Positions 1 to 6,574 of a DNA stretch of 8,378 bases are shown here, piece by piece; position 1 is the stretch's first letter; each line of letters begins with the position of its first letter. The stretch covers positions 1 to 8,378 of the forward strand of contig CAZRSW010000033.1 of the NCBI GenBank assembly GCA_964602845.1, read 5' to 3'. The notes under the pieces were generated by a model that was given only the letters and a program-made list of their open reading frames with translations, had not been told where the DNA came from and searched no databases. A program made the position numbers and the translations under genes. The stretch is from CAZRSW01 sp964602845. Lineage in GTDB: Bacteria > Chloroflexota > Dehalococcoidia > Lucifugimonadales > UBA826.

Positions 1-729
1 ATTCACCTGGGCGCCCTGCAGGTTCCCTTCTGTAAGGCTGATCCACCAGTGGGTGCAGCGGTGAACGTTCTAGGCACAGTTAACATGTTTGAAGCCGCTA
101 AGGCAGCAGGAATTGGACAACTGGTCTATGCTAGCAGCGCCGGTGTTTATGGCACCAGAGATATGTACAGGGAAAACCTGCTACAACACGATTCGCCTCT
201 TCACCCGCTCAGTCACTACGGAGTTTACAAGCAGGCAAATGAAGGCTCAGCCCGGGTCTATTGGCTCGACGACCAAATTTCCAGCATTGGGTTTCGACCT
301 TATACGGTATATGGACCCGGCCGCGACCAGGGGATGACGTCCACCCCAACCCAAGCAATGCTAGCTGCCGTCCGCGGAGAGGCCTACCACATCAGCTTTG
401 GAGGTTCTAACGGCTTCCAGTTTGTCGACGATATCGCTAAATTGTTTATTCAGGCAGCCAGACACCCGATTGAAGGTTCAGAAGTATTCAATATTAGTGG
501 CGCGGTAGCACACATGTCAGAGGTCGTGGACGCCATCAATGCTGTGTTACCCGGTGCTGAAATCACTCATGAATCCAGCTCGCTACCCCTGCCGGACGGG
601 CAGGTCGACACCGAGCTTCGACAAACGCTCGGCGAGATCCCAGATACCCCACTTTCAATTGGCGTTGAAAAAACCATTCGACATTTCCAAGCTGCCATAC
701 AAGATGGCCGTCTACCACAATCGACTTAA
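1..729 (+). CDS. NAD-dependent epimerase/dehydratase, extended SDR family (5' truncated by window)
   Basis: The reading frame is open from base 1, so the start codon and the N-terminal GxxGxxG nucleotide-binding loop lie outside the window; about 65-70 residues are probably missing. The 242 visible residues show the later marks of an extended short-chain dehydrogenase: an IHLGA strand at the edge, NVLGT at about 22-26, the catalytic Ser strand YASSAGVYG at about 43-51, the catalytic YGVYK (YxxxK) at about 73-77, RPYTVYGPG at about 99-107 and the FVDDIA segment at about 141-146 typical of UDP-sugar epimerase relatives. Such enzymes oxidise or epimerise nucleotide sugars or sugar acids with NAD(P) in the cytosol. 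The exact substrate cannot be told. It ends in TAA, 91 bases before the enolase-family gene on the same strand, so they may be co-transcribed. A GTG at 49 is not the start, because homologous sequence continues upstream of it. Confidence 0.9.
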   Translation: MHLGALQVPFCKADPPVGAAVNVLGTVNMFEAAKAAGIGQLVYASSAGVYGTRDMYRENLLQHDSPLHPLSHYGVYKQANEGSARVYWLDDQISSIGFRPYTVYGPGRDQGMTSTPTQAMLAAVRGEAYHISFGGSNGFQFVDDIAKLFIQAARHPIEGSEVFNISGAVAHMSEVVDAINAVLPGAEITHESSSLPLPDGQVDTELRQTLGEIPDTPLSIGVEKTIRHFQAAIQDGRLPQST

Positions 730-807
730 GATCCAGCCCCCATACCATTGCTCGGCATACTGACCCCGACTGACCGATGGAATCCTGAGGCCTCCAAAAT
801 AATTAAT

Positions 808-813
808 AAGGAG
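808..813 (+). promoter_or_regulatory. Shine-Dalgarno site selecting a TTG start
   Basis: AAGGAG lies seven bases before the TTG at 821. It is the only strong ribosome binding site in the 91-base gap after the SDR gene and supports TTG as the true start of the enolase-family gene. The gap otherwise holds a GAGGCCTC palindrome and a CTGACC direct repeat, but no convincing promoter or terminator. Confidence 0.7.
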
Positions 814-820
814 AAACCCA

Positions 821-1891
821 TTGAAAATACAGGCCTGTGAAACCGGAATCGTGTCCATTCCCAGGGACGAGGGACCCTTATCAGGGGGGGAATTCATAAC
901 CATAAAGGTAACAAGCGACGAGGGAATAGAAGGGATTGGGTATGCAGGGTTTGTTAGCAGTCTAATGGTTAAAGCTTTAAAAGAAACGGTTGACGCCTTT
1001 CTTGAGCAAATTATAGGTGAAGACCCAAGGAAGGTTGAACATATCAACACTCATCTAAGGAATATCGCCGGAGTCGGCGCCCCAGCAGGGCTAGTAACAA
1101 GAGGAGTCTCTGGGATTGACGTAGCCCTCTGGGACATAAAAGGCAAGGCGGCCTCAGAACCTGTTCACCGATTGCTTGGAGGATATAGAGACGCTGTACC
1201 CACTTATGCTAGTGGTCATTTATGGCGAACTTTTGACCTCGACCGTTTAGAAAAAACAAGTCAAGAACTAGTCACCCAAGGTTTCAAGGCTATGAAGTTT
1301 CGAATGGGAGCCGAGGACAGCGCCCGCAAAGAGATCGCCCGAATGCAAACTATGAGAGATGCCGTTGGAAACGATATAGTTTTGATGTTGGATATCAACC
1401 AAGGATGGGATGTGAACACGGCAATTTCTATTGGGAGAGAACTAGCCGAATACGACCTCTACTGGTTAGAAGATCCCGTTAATCATCAAGATTTTGAAGG
1501 ATTAGCTCGCATTGCTGATGCTTTAGACACGCCCATTGCAGGGGGGGAATACCATTACGGTATTGAGCCATTTAGAACCCAGCTCGAAAGAAGATCTATT
1601 GATATAGCCATGATTGATCTTCTAAGAGTTGGAGGAATAACACAATGGATGAAGGTTGCTCACCTAGCAGAATCTTACAATGTACCAGTTACAACTCACT
1701 TGGCCACTGAGGTTATGATGCATTGCCTAGCGGCTTGCCCAAACGGTATTTACGTAGAACATATGCCTTGGACTTTTGAGATGTTCAACGAAACACCGAA
1801 CGTTGTGGATGGAGAAATTGTACTCCCTCAAACTCCGGGATTAGGACTATCGTTTAATGAAGATAATTTAGAAAAATACTCCATTTTATGA
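821..1891 (+). CDS. Mandelate racemase/muconate lactonizing enzyme family protein (enolase superfamily)
   Basis: This 356-residue protein has the normal length and full two-domain plan of the MR/MLE family: an N-terminal capping domain (about 1-125) and a TIM-barrel domain. Metal ligands are visible as D191 (LMLDINQGW), E217 (YWLEDPV) and E243 (AGGEYHYG). Catalytic candidates are K159 and R161 in MKFRMG, D266 in MIDLLRVGG, H293 in VTTHLA and E313 in YVEHMPW. A barrel base of the Lys-x-Lys/Arg type facing an Asp-His dyad is the mandelate racemase subgroup pattern, which covers sugar-acid dehydratases and racemases. The protein should be a cytosolic Mg-dependent enzyme that abstracts a proton next to a carboxylate. 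Arg in place of the second Lys argues against plain racemase activity. It starts at TTG behind AAGGAG and ends 33 bases from the convergent DUF35 gene. An acid-sugar dehydratase paired with the upstream SDR is a reasonable but unproven role. Confidence 0.93.
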   Translation: MKIQACETGIVSIPRDEGPLSGGEFITIKVTSDEGIEGIGYAGFVSSLMVKALKETVDAFLEQIIGEDPRKVEHINTHLRNIAGVGAPAGLVTRGVSGIDVALWDIKGKAASEPVHRLLGGYRDAVPTYASGHLWRTFDLDRLEKTSQELVTQGFKAMKFRMGAEDSARKEIARMQTMRDAVGNDIVLMLDINQGWDVNTAISIGRELAEYDLYWLEDPVNHQDFEGLARIADALDTPIAGGEYHYGIEPFRTQLERRSIDIAMIDLLRVGGITQWMKVAHLAESYNVPVTTHLATEVMMHCLAACPNGIYVEHMPWTFEMFNETPNVVDGEIVLPQTPGLGLSFNEDNLEKYSIL

Positions 1892-1898
1892 TCTAAGA

Positions 1899-1919
1899 GG
1901 CTACCCATCAAAGGGCACC
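1899..1919 (-). terminator. Candidate terminator hairpin in the convergent gap
   Basis: Read on the minus strand, GGTGCCC and GGGTAGCC can pair around a six-base loop TTTGAT. This gives seven pairs, one of them G-U, with one bulged base. It begins five bases after the stop of the DUF35 gene and sits in the only gap between the two converging transcription units. The following minus-strand bases (TCTTAGAT) are a poor T-tract, and on the plus strand the stem has an A-C mismatch, so termination strength is uncertain. Position is the main argument. Confidence 0.3.
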
Positions 1920-1924
1920 GGAAC

Positions 1925-2263
1925 TTATAAAGAGTCTGAGGAAAAACTCTCCACCATTATACTTTTACCACCGTCAAATTCACTACACATAACCCTCACT
2001 CCTGGTTCTACGCTATCACCTTTTTTCAATCTACCTATTAACCTAGGCCCTTTGTCTAAATCTACTAGAACAACCACATAAGGCGCTTCTTTTTTAAAGC
2101 GCTCAGGAGGCACATGGATAGTGGTACAAGTAATCACGGTCCCTTCTCCCGTGAATTGTGTCGACTCAATTGCACCATTCCTACAATTTGAGCAAATAGC
2201 GCTCTCAAATAGATAATTCGTGCCACAATTATCACATTGGTAGCCATCCAGAATCCCGACCAT
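1925..2263 (-). CDS. DUF35 OB-fold protein with rubredoxin-like zinc ribbon
   Basis: The 112-residue protein has an N-terminal zinc ribbon with C10-x2-C13 and C24-x2-C27. An OB-fold follows, marked by GEGTVITCTTIHVPP at about 39-53, APYVVVLVDLDKGPRLIG at about 60-77 and the KGDSVEPGVRV turn at about 81-91. This is the DUF35 (ChsH2-like) family, whose members bind acyl-CoA or scaffold a thiolase partner. Archaeal thiolase/HMG-CoA synthase complexes and steroid side-chain hydratase/aldolase complexes are known examples. The start ATG lies three bases after the thiolase stop, and AAGGA inside the end of the thiolase gene precedes it by seven bases, so translation is coupled. It most likely forms a cytosolic complex with the thiolase encoded just upstream. 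The length is normal for a compact DUF35 protein and all four cysteines are intact. Confidence 0.92.
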   Translation of the reverse strand: MVGILDGYQCDNCGTNYLFESAICSNCRNGAIESTQFTGEGTVITCTTIHVPPERFKKEAPYVVVLVDLDKGPRLIGRLKKGDSVEPGVRVMCSEFDGGKSIMVESFSSDSL

Positions 2264-2266
2264 GTA

Positions 2267-3475
2267 TTAATCCTTACCCAAAATATGAACGGTGGCCACT
2301 GCCCCGGAACCGCCCAAATTATGCGCCAATCCAATATCCGTTTTCTTCACTTGATTGGATGCGGTACCTCTTATTTGTTGTACTAGTTCATATATTTGGG
2401 CTAGGCCAGTAGCCCCAACAGGGTGACCTTTAGCTATAAGCCCTCCGCTTGTGTTCACTGGTATTTCACCTGTGGACTTAGTCAATCCATCCAATACCGC
2501 TTGCCCTCCTTGGCCTTTCTCGAAAAAACCCAGGTCTTCAGTAGCGATTATTTCAGAAATCGTAAAACAATCATGGACCTCCGCAAAGTCTATTTCACTT
2601 GCCCCTAACCCACCCATTTCATATGCTTCTTGCGCGGCTTTTACAGAAGCTGAGAAACTTGTTAAGTCCTCCATCTGTGACAACTGAGCCGGACCTGAAG
2701 CATGCCCTGAGCCCAACACTGTTACAGGTTTATCGCAAAAGCTACGGGCAATTTCCAAAGGACACAAAATCGCTGCAGCTGCACCATCACTAATCGGTGG
2801 GCAATCGAAGAGTCGTATGGGCTCTGCAACAAAACGTGATGTCATCACCTCTTCCAGATCTGTCTGTTTTCTGAATTGTGCCTTCTCGTTGGTAACACCA
2901 TTGTCATGATTTTTCACCGAAACCATGGCGATTTGCTCTCGGGTAGTACCATACTTAGCCATATGTTGCTCCATTATCATAGCGAATGCACCAGGGAACG
3001 TAAGACCGCTCCGCATTTCAAGAATCTCATCCCCGGCGGTTGACAATGCGGCCGTAACATCAGGTGTGCTGGCATCAGTCATTTTCTCAGTTCCAGCAAC
3101 TAGGACAAAGTCATGCAACCCTGCTGCAACTGTCAAGTATCCATGCCTAAACGCTATCCCTGCAGAGGCACAGGCTCCTTCCACCTTAGTAGTTGGGACA
3201 CCGGTGATCCCCAACCGCCCTGCAACTACAGAGGCCAAAGAACCCTGATTAGAAAGCCGTTCCGATGCAAAGTTGCCAAGATACAGCGCATCTATAGCTT
3301 CTAAACCTATCGAGCCATCAAACATCGCCTGTTGACACGCCTCGACGGCAATAGATACAACATCTTGCCCAGATAGACGACCAAAAGGGGTAGAACCTAC
3401 TCCAATGACAGCGACCTCGCGTAAATCGGTCCGCCCCCTACTGAGACCAGCATCCTTCAACCCATATTTGCCCAT
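2267..3475 (-). CDS. SCP2-type thiolase (acetyl-CoA acetyltransferase-like)
   Basis: The 402-residue protein is a complete thiolase of the SCP-x/archaeal type. The nucleophile is C102 in VEGACASAG. The HDCF motif lies at 301-304, the catalytic GHPVGATG His is H351, and the C-terminal motif is AHNLGGSGA at 384-392 in place of the CxG of classical thiolases. Both the loading Cys and the His are present, so it should cleave 3-ketoacyl-CoA or condense acyl-CoAs. It is less like the degenerate steroid retro-aldolase Ltp2, which lacks the Cys. About 20 residues precede the usual REVAVIGVG opening. Even so, the ATG at 3475 is supported by AAGGAA eight bases upstream and directly abuts the TAG of the ligase gene, giving a zero-base gap. 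With the ligase before it and DUF35 after it, it forms a co-translated acyl-CoA module. The chain length of its substrate is not readable. Confidence 0.93.
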   Translation of the reverse strand: MGKYGLKDAGLSRGRTDLREVAVIGVGSTPFGRLSGQDVVSIAVEACQQAMFDGSIGLEAIDALYLGNFASERLSNQGSLASVVAGRLGITGVPTTKVEGACASAGIAFRHGYLTVAAGLHDFVLVAGTEKMTDASTPDVTAALSTAGDEILEMRSGLTFPGAFAMIMEQHMAKYGTTREQIAMVSVKNHDNGVTNEKAQFRKQTDLEEVMTSRFVAEPIRLFDCPPISDGAAAAILCPLEIARSFCDKPVTVLGSGHASGPAQLSQMEDLTSFSASVKAAQEAYEMGGLGASEIDFAEVHDCFTISEIIATEDLGFFEKGQGGQAVLDGLTKSTGEIPVNTSGGLIAKGHPVGATGLAQIYELVQQIRGTASNQVKKTDIGLAHNLGGSGAVATVHILGKD

Positions 3476-5035
3476 CTATATATTCCTTTCCTTCTCTGTC
3501 CAATATTGTTTCCTTAACTCATTCTTTTCCACCTTGCCATAAGCATTTTTTGGCAACGTCTCATGAAAATCGACCGACTTGGGCTTTTTATAACTCGCCA
3601 TGTTCACCCTGCAAAATTCTATGATGTCCTCCTCTGTAACCTGGACACCGTGTGACAATACCAAGGCTGCCTTGACGGACTCACCCCAAACTGCATCGGG
3701 CACTCCAAAAACTGACACGTCTGCTACTGCCGGATGGCGGGCTATTACCTCTTCCACTTCCCGCGGATAAATGTTTGCTCCTCCACTGATAATCATGTCA
3801 TTCTTCCTATCTGTTACAAACAAATACGCTTTTTCATCCAAATACCCTAGGTCACCTGTATGTAGCCACCCATTTCTAAGTGTCTCTGATGTAGCCAATG
3901 GATTATTAAGATAACCACTCATAACCAAATCGCTTCTAACACAAATCTCACCGGTTACTCCAACTTCAAGTTCACGATCCTCCTCATCCAAAATCGCCAC
4001 ACGGACCCCAGTAACCTCTCTCCCTGCAGAACCCAGTCGTCGGAGGCGATCAGGATCATTACTCAAAAAATGTTCTTCTTTAGGGAGTGATGTGATAGCC
4101 ATAGGGGCTTCTCCCTGCCCGTAAAGTTGCACGAATATATTCCCAAACGTTTCCATAGCCTCTAATAGATGTTCGACATACATAGGGCCGCCCCCATAAA
4201 CGATTGTATGTAAACTGGACAGATCATATTTTCCATGCGATCCACTCGCCACAAGCATATTGATCATGGTTGGAGCCATAAACATGGTGGTAACCTCGTA
4301 ACGTTCTATTGCTTGAAAAATCAATGCTGGATCGAATCGGCGAGTACCTGGAAACGCGTTGGCCGCACCACGACCAATATGGTGAAACATACTCAACCCT
4401 GACCCATGAGTGATAGGGGACGCGTGTAGTAATACATCTCCAAGCCTTGCCGGATTAATGTCAGTCAGAAACCCCTGAGTCATAGACAAAATGTTCCTGT
4501 GTGAGAGCATGGCACCTTTGGGTCGTCCGGTTGTACCAGAGGTATAAAATACCCAGGCCAGGTCCCCTGGGTCAATAGAAACATCAGGTTTATACTCCGA
4601 CGACCTGGACAACAGGCTTTCATAGTCGATTGAACGGTCTCCGCCTTCACCTATACAAATGAAATGTTCTAGCTTTGACAATGAAGATCTCATTGAATCA
4701 ACCTGACTACGGAATTCATGCCCGTACACAAGCCCACGAGCATCTGAATTCTCCAATAAATACTGAATCTCTTTTTCATGGAGACGAGCATTAATAGGAA
4801 CAACGCTCATACCAACTTTCATCGGCGCTAGGATAGTCTCTAGCCCCTCATAACAATTGTTTACAAGCAACCCGAGCCTCTGTCCCTTAGCCATTCCTAA
4901 ATCAATTAGGCCATTAGCCAACCGATTAACACGAGTTTCAGCTTCTGCAAACGAGATAATCTTCCCGTCTTGAATCCATGATGGCCGTTCAGGCCACCTG
5001 CAAGCTGCACGACTAAGAATATCTCCAACACGCAT
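3476..5035 (-). CDS. AMP-forming acyl-CoA synthetase (ANL superfamily)
   Basis: The 519-residue enzyme activates a carboxylic acid with ATP to acyl-AMP and then to acyl-CoA. With numbering from the ATG at 5035, the phosphate loop YTSGTTGRPKG is at 164-174, the A5 motif YGQGEAP at 305-311, TGD at 394-396, the hinge region DRKNDMIISGG at 409-419 and the catalytic Lys K501 in YGKVEK. The A5 motif has Gly where most relatives have Thr (YGxTE). The reading frame extends upstream to a GTG at 5071. I chose the ATG because CAGGAG lies six bases before it, the GTG has no ribosome binding site, and MRVGDILSRAA is the usual family opening. The TAG stop abuts the thiolase ATG. Fatty, aromatic or terpenoid acids are all possible substrates. 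No signal peptide or membrane segment is seen. Confidence 0.93.
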   Translation of the reverse strand: MRVGDILSRAACRWPERPSWIQDGKIISFAEAETRVNRLANGLIDLGMAKGQRLGLLVNNCYEGLETILAPMKVGMSVVPINARLHEKEIQYLLENSDARGLVYGHEFRSQVDSMRSSLSKLEHFICIGEGGDRSIDYESLLSRSSEYKPDVSIDPGDLAWVFYTSGTTGRPKGAMLSHRNILSMTQGFLTDINPARLGDVLLHASPITHGSGLSMFHHIGRGAANAFPGTRRFDPALIFQAIERYEVTTMFMAPTMINMLVASGSHGKYDLSSLHTIVYGGGPMYVEHLLEAMETFGNIFVQLYGQGEAPMAITSLPKEEHFLSNDPDRLRRLGSAGREVTGVRVAILDEEDRELEVGVTGEICVRSDLVMSGYLNNPLATSETLRNGWLHTGDLGYLDEKAYLFVTDRKNDMIISGGANIYPREVEEVIARHPAVADVSVFGVPDAVWGESVKAALVLSHGVQVTEEDIIEFCRVNMASYKKPKSVDFHETLPKNAYGKVEKNELRKQYWTEKERNI

Positions 5036-5041
5036 GTCAGA

Positions 5042-5047
5042 CTCCTG
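5042..5047 (-). promoter_or_regulatory. Shine-Dalgarno site that sets the ligase start
   Basis: On the minus strand CAGGAG stands six bases before the ATG at 5035. The longer alternative, a GTG at 5071, is preceded by pyrimidine-rich sequence with no purine-rich site. The site therefore supports the start 12 codons inside the longest reading frame. Confidence 0.65.
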
Positions 5048-5145
5048 CGAAATAGTATCTAGTGCGAACACAAGCAGGATAGGAAGAGGGCATTCTGTCC
5101 ATAGCGTATATCATACTAATTAAGAACAAGGGTAGCGAAGATCCT

Positions 5146-5174
5146 TTGTATACAGGATTACGTGGAGTATACAA
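5146..5174. repeat. Perfect 8-base inverted repeat with GTATAC cores (candidate operator)
   Basis: TTGTATAC (5146-5153) and GTATACAA (5167-5174) are perfect complements separated by 13 bases. Each arm also contains the 6-base palindrome GTATAC, and the two cores are 19 bases apart centre to centre. A third, looser palindrome GTATATCATAC lies at 5106-5116. The group sits in the 156-base gap between the DUF1501 stop and the ligase start. Two readings are possible: a dimeric repressor operator, since GTATAC cores resemble sites of some FCD-type GntR regulators, or a hairpin in an intercistronic message. On the minus strand the same arms give TTGTAT and TATACA separated by 16 bases, a weak sigma70-like promoter for the ligase. 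The symmetry is directly visible; the function is inferred. Confidence 0.5.
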
Positions 5175-5191
5175 CTCGACTGGCCAGAAGA

Positions 5192-6331
5192 TTATTTTAC
5201 GGTATCGAAATAGTTCTCACTGCCGAAAACACCGCCAACAATAGGAGCAGCCTCCACTTCTAACCAATTCTCCAGTATTGTTGAATATACCCCTCTGAAA
5301 TCCTGGTTTGGCACCAGATCACCTTGGTCCAAGGCCTCTGGCCGAGTCTCTGGATAACGGCTGTACATTCCGCCTTTTACCTTTGGTCCTATTACGAATG
5401 ACACCCCTGCAGAGCCATGGTCAGTGCCAGAACCATTATCTCGGACCCGTCTTCCAAATTCCGAGAATATAAACATAGCAACGTTGTCGTCATCGCCACT
5501 TTCCCGAAGATCATCCCAAAAATCTTGTATCGCTAAAGACAATTCCTTCAAAAGTTGGGAATGAACACCGTACTGAGCACCATGAGTGTCATACCCGCCC
5601 TGTTGTGTATAGAAAACTCTAGTACCTAAGTCAGCCTTATGAATCTTTGCGACATCACGCAGACTCTTCGCTATCGAATCGCTCCCATACTCAACCGTTG
5701 ATTCGTATGAAGGGGGAGCCTCTTTCAGTATGTCCGCACCTTTAAGCGCGTCTATTCCAGTCTGGCCAAGATACTCCATTACAGGCCCTGAACCAAGAGC
5801 TGCACCATAGATTTTAGAAAAACGGTCCAACATCTTATCCCGCACTATATCCTGCTCTATACTGGTTAATAGACCATAAGTTTCGAGATCAGCTACAGAT
5901 GCAACGGATACATTTGGTGCCGATAGGGCTCTGGGCAAACCTTGACCGATATTGACGGCCGTCACAGGATTTTCCCCTTTAGGGTCGATTTCCCTAATGA
6001 CTCTACCAAGCCATCCTTCAGTGCCAACTTTATCTGGTTCCGCTGTGTGCCATATGTCCATCGCCCGAAAATGAGATCTTGTAGAGTCGGGATATCCAAT
6101 CCCATGTATGATCGCCATGTCTCCCTTCTTGTATATATCACTCATCGGTCCCATTGAAGGATGCATGGCAAGCTCTTGATCCAAGGGGAGCATACTTTCT
6201 TGAGGTATCCCTAGAGATTTACGACTATCGTAATAATTCTCGTCCGTAAATGGTATAACGGTATTAAAGTAGTCATTCCCACCGGTAAGCTGAAGCACTA
6301 CGATAACTGGGCTTTTTTCCTTCGTTGTCAT
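5192..6331 (-). CDS. DUF1501 family protein without a Tat signal
   Basis: The 379-residue protein belongs to DUF1501, a family of the alkaline phosphatase/sulfatase-like fold with no settled function. Seen motifs are LQLTGGND at 13-20, HGIGYP at 76-81, RSHFRAMDIWHT at 85-96, GGYDTHG at 245-251, SEFGRRV at 290-296 and GTDHGSAG at 302-309; the conserved Asp and His residues suggest metal binding. Most family members start with a twin-arginine signal, but here the conserved core begins about eight residues from the start. The start is secure: AAGGAG lies eight bases upstream and an in-frame TAG directly precedes the ATG, so no leader can be hidden upstream. The protein should be cytosolic unless exported with a partner. 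The DUF1800 gene that often accompanies this family is absent from the window. It lies between the amidohydrolase (243-base gap) and the ligase (156-base gap) on the same strand. Confidence 0.9.
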   Translation of the reverse strand: MTTKEKSPVIVVLQLTGGNDYFNTVIPFTDENYYDSRKSLGIPQESMLPLDQELAMHPSMGPMSDIYKKGDMAIIHGIGYPDSTRSHFRAMDIWHTAEPDKVGTEGWLGRVIREIDPKGENPVTAVNIGQGLPRALSAPNVSVASVADLETYGLLTSIEQDIVRDKMLDRFSKIYGAALGSGPVMEYLGQTGIDALKGADILKEAPPSYESTVEYGSDSIAKSLRDVAKIHKADLGTRVFYTQQGGYDTHGAQYGVHSQLLKELSLAIQDFWDDLRESGDDDNVAMFIFSEFGRRVRDNGSGTDHGSAGVSFVIGPKVKGGMYSRYPETRPEALDQGDLVPNQDFRGVYSTILENWLEVEAAPIVGGVFGSENYFDTVK

Positions 6332-6413
6332 CTACAAAACTCCTTGCTGATTCGCTGGAAACTCAAGACTCCCGAACCACCGAACTAACCACGCTATGTC
6401 AAAGCTAGATCGA

Positions 6414-6441
6414 ATTATACTACGTGGTTGATTAAAGTCAC
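6414..6441 (-). promoter_or_regulatory. Putative sigma70-type promoter for the DUF1501 gene
   Basis: On the minus strand a perfect -10 hexamer TATAAT (plus coordinates 6414-6419) lies 16 bases downstream of GTGACT (6436-6441), which matches four of six -35 positions. Transcription would start near 6407, giving a leader of about 75 bases before the DUF1501 ATG. It falls just after the small hairpin that may end the amidohydrolase message. Confidence 0.35.
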
Positions 6442-6464
6442 ACTATATTATCCCAGTCTTCAAA

Positions 6465-6481
6465 CATCCAATTAGTGGATG
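6465..6481 (-). terminator. Weak hairpin downstream of the amidohydrolase gene
   Basis: On the minus strand CATCCA and TGGATG pair perfectly over six bases around a five-base loop CTAAT, followed by TTTG. The T-run is short, so this is at best a weak terminator or a processing site. It lies about 94 bases after the amidohydrolase stop and 23 bases before the predicted -35 box of the DUF1501 gene. I see no other gene or structure in the 6332-6574 gap. Confidence 0.22.
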
Positions 6482-6574
6482 ATCTCAAATCAATGATCTA
6501 GTCTCTCAACCATCCTCAGGAAAGTCTTCCATTGTCCAAGTCGTACCGCTTTAGAAATTGGGTTAAACAACTTT

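Noticed and set aside
49..51. GTG as start codon of the SDR gene
   Set aside because: The same frame is open to base 1 and the upstream residues (IHLGALQVPF) fit the SDR family, so the gene simply enters the window from outside.
712..1050. Minus-strand open frame across the SDR/enolase junction
   Set aside because: It overlaps the start of the enolase gene, whose ribosome binding site and N-terminus are convincing, and it has no recognisable domain.
2423..3304. Several plus-strand open frames opposite the thiolase
   Set aside because: All overlap a gene with intact catalytic motifs and resemble no recognised protein; shadow frames.
5139..5160. ATCCT/AGGAT hairpin as a terminator after the DUF1501 gene
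   Set aside because: The stem is only five bases with no T-run in the minus direction, and it overlaps the stronger GTATAC inverted repeat.
6514..6535. GGAA-AGTC-TTCC mini-palindrome as a terminator
   Set aside because: A four-base stem with no T-tract is below what I would support.
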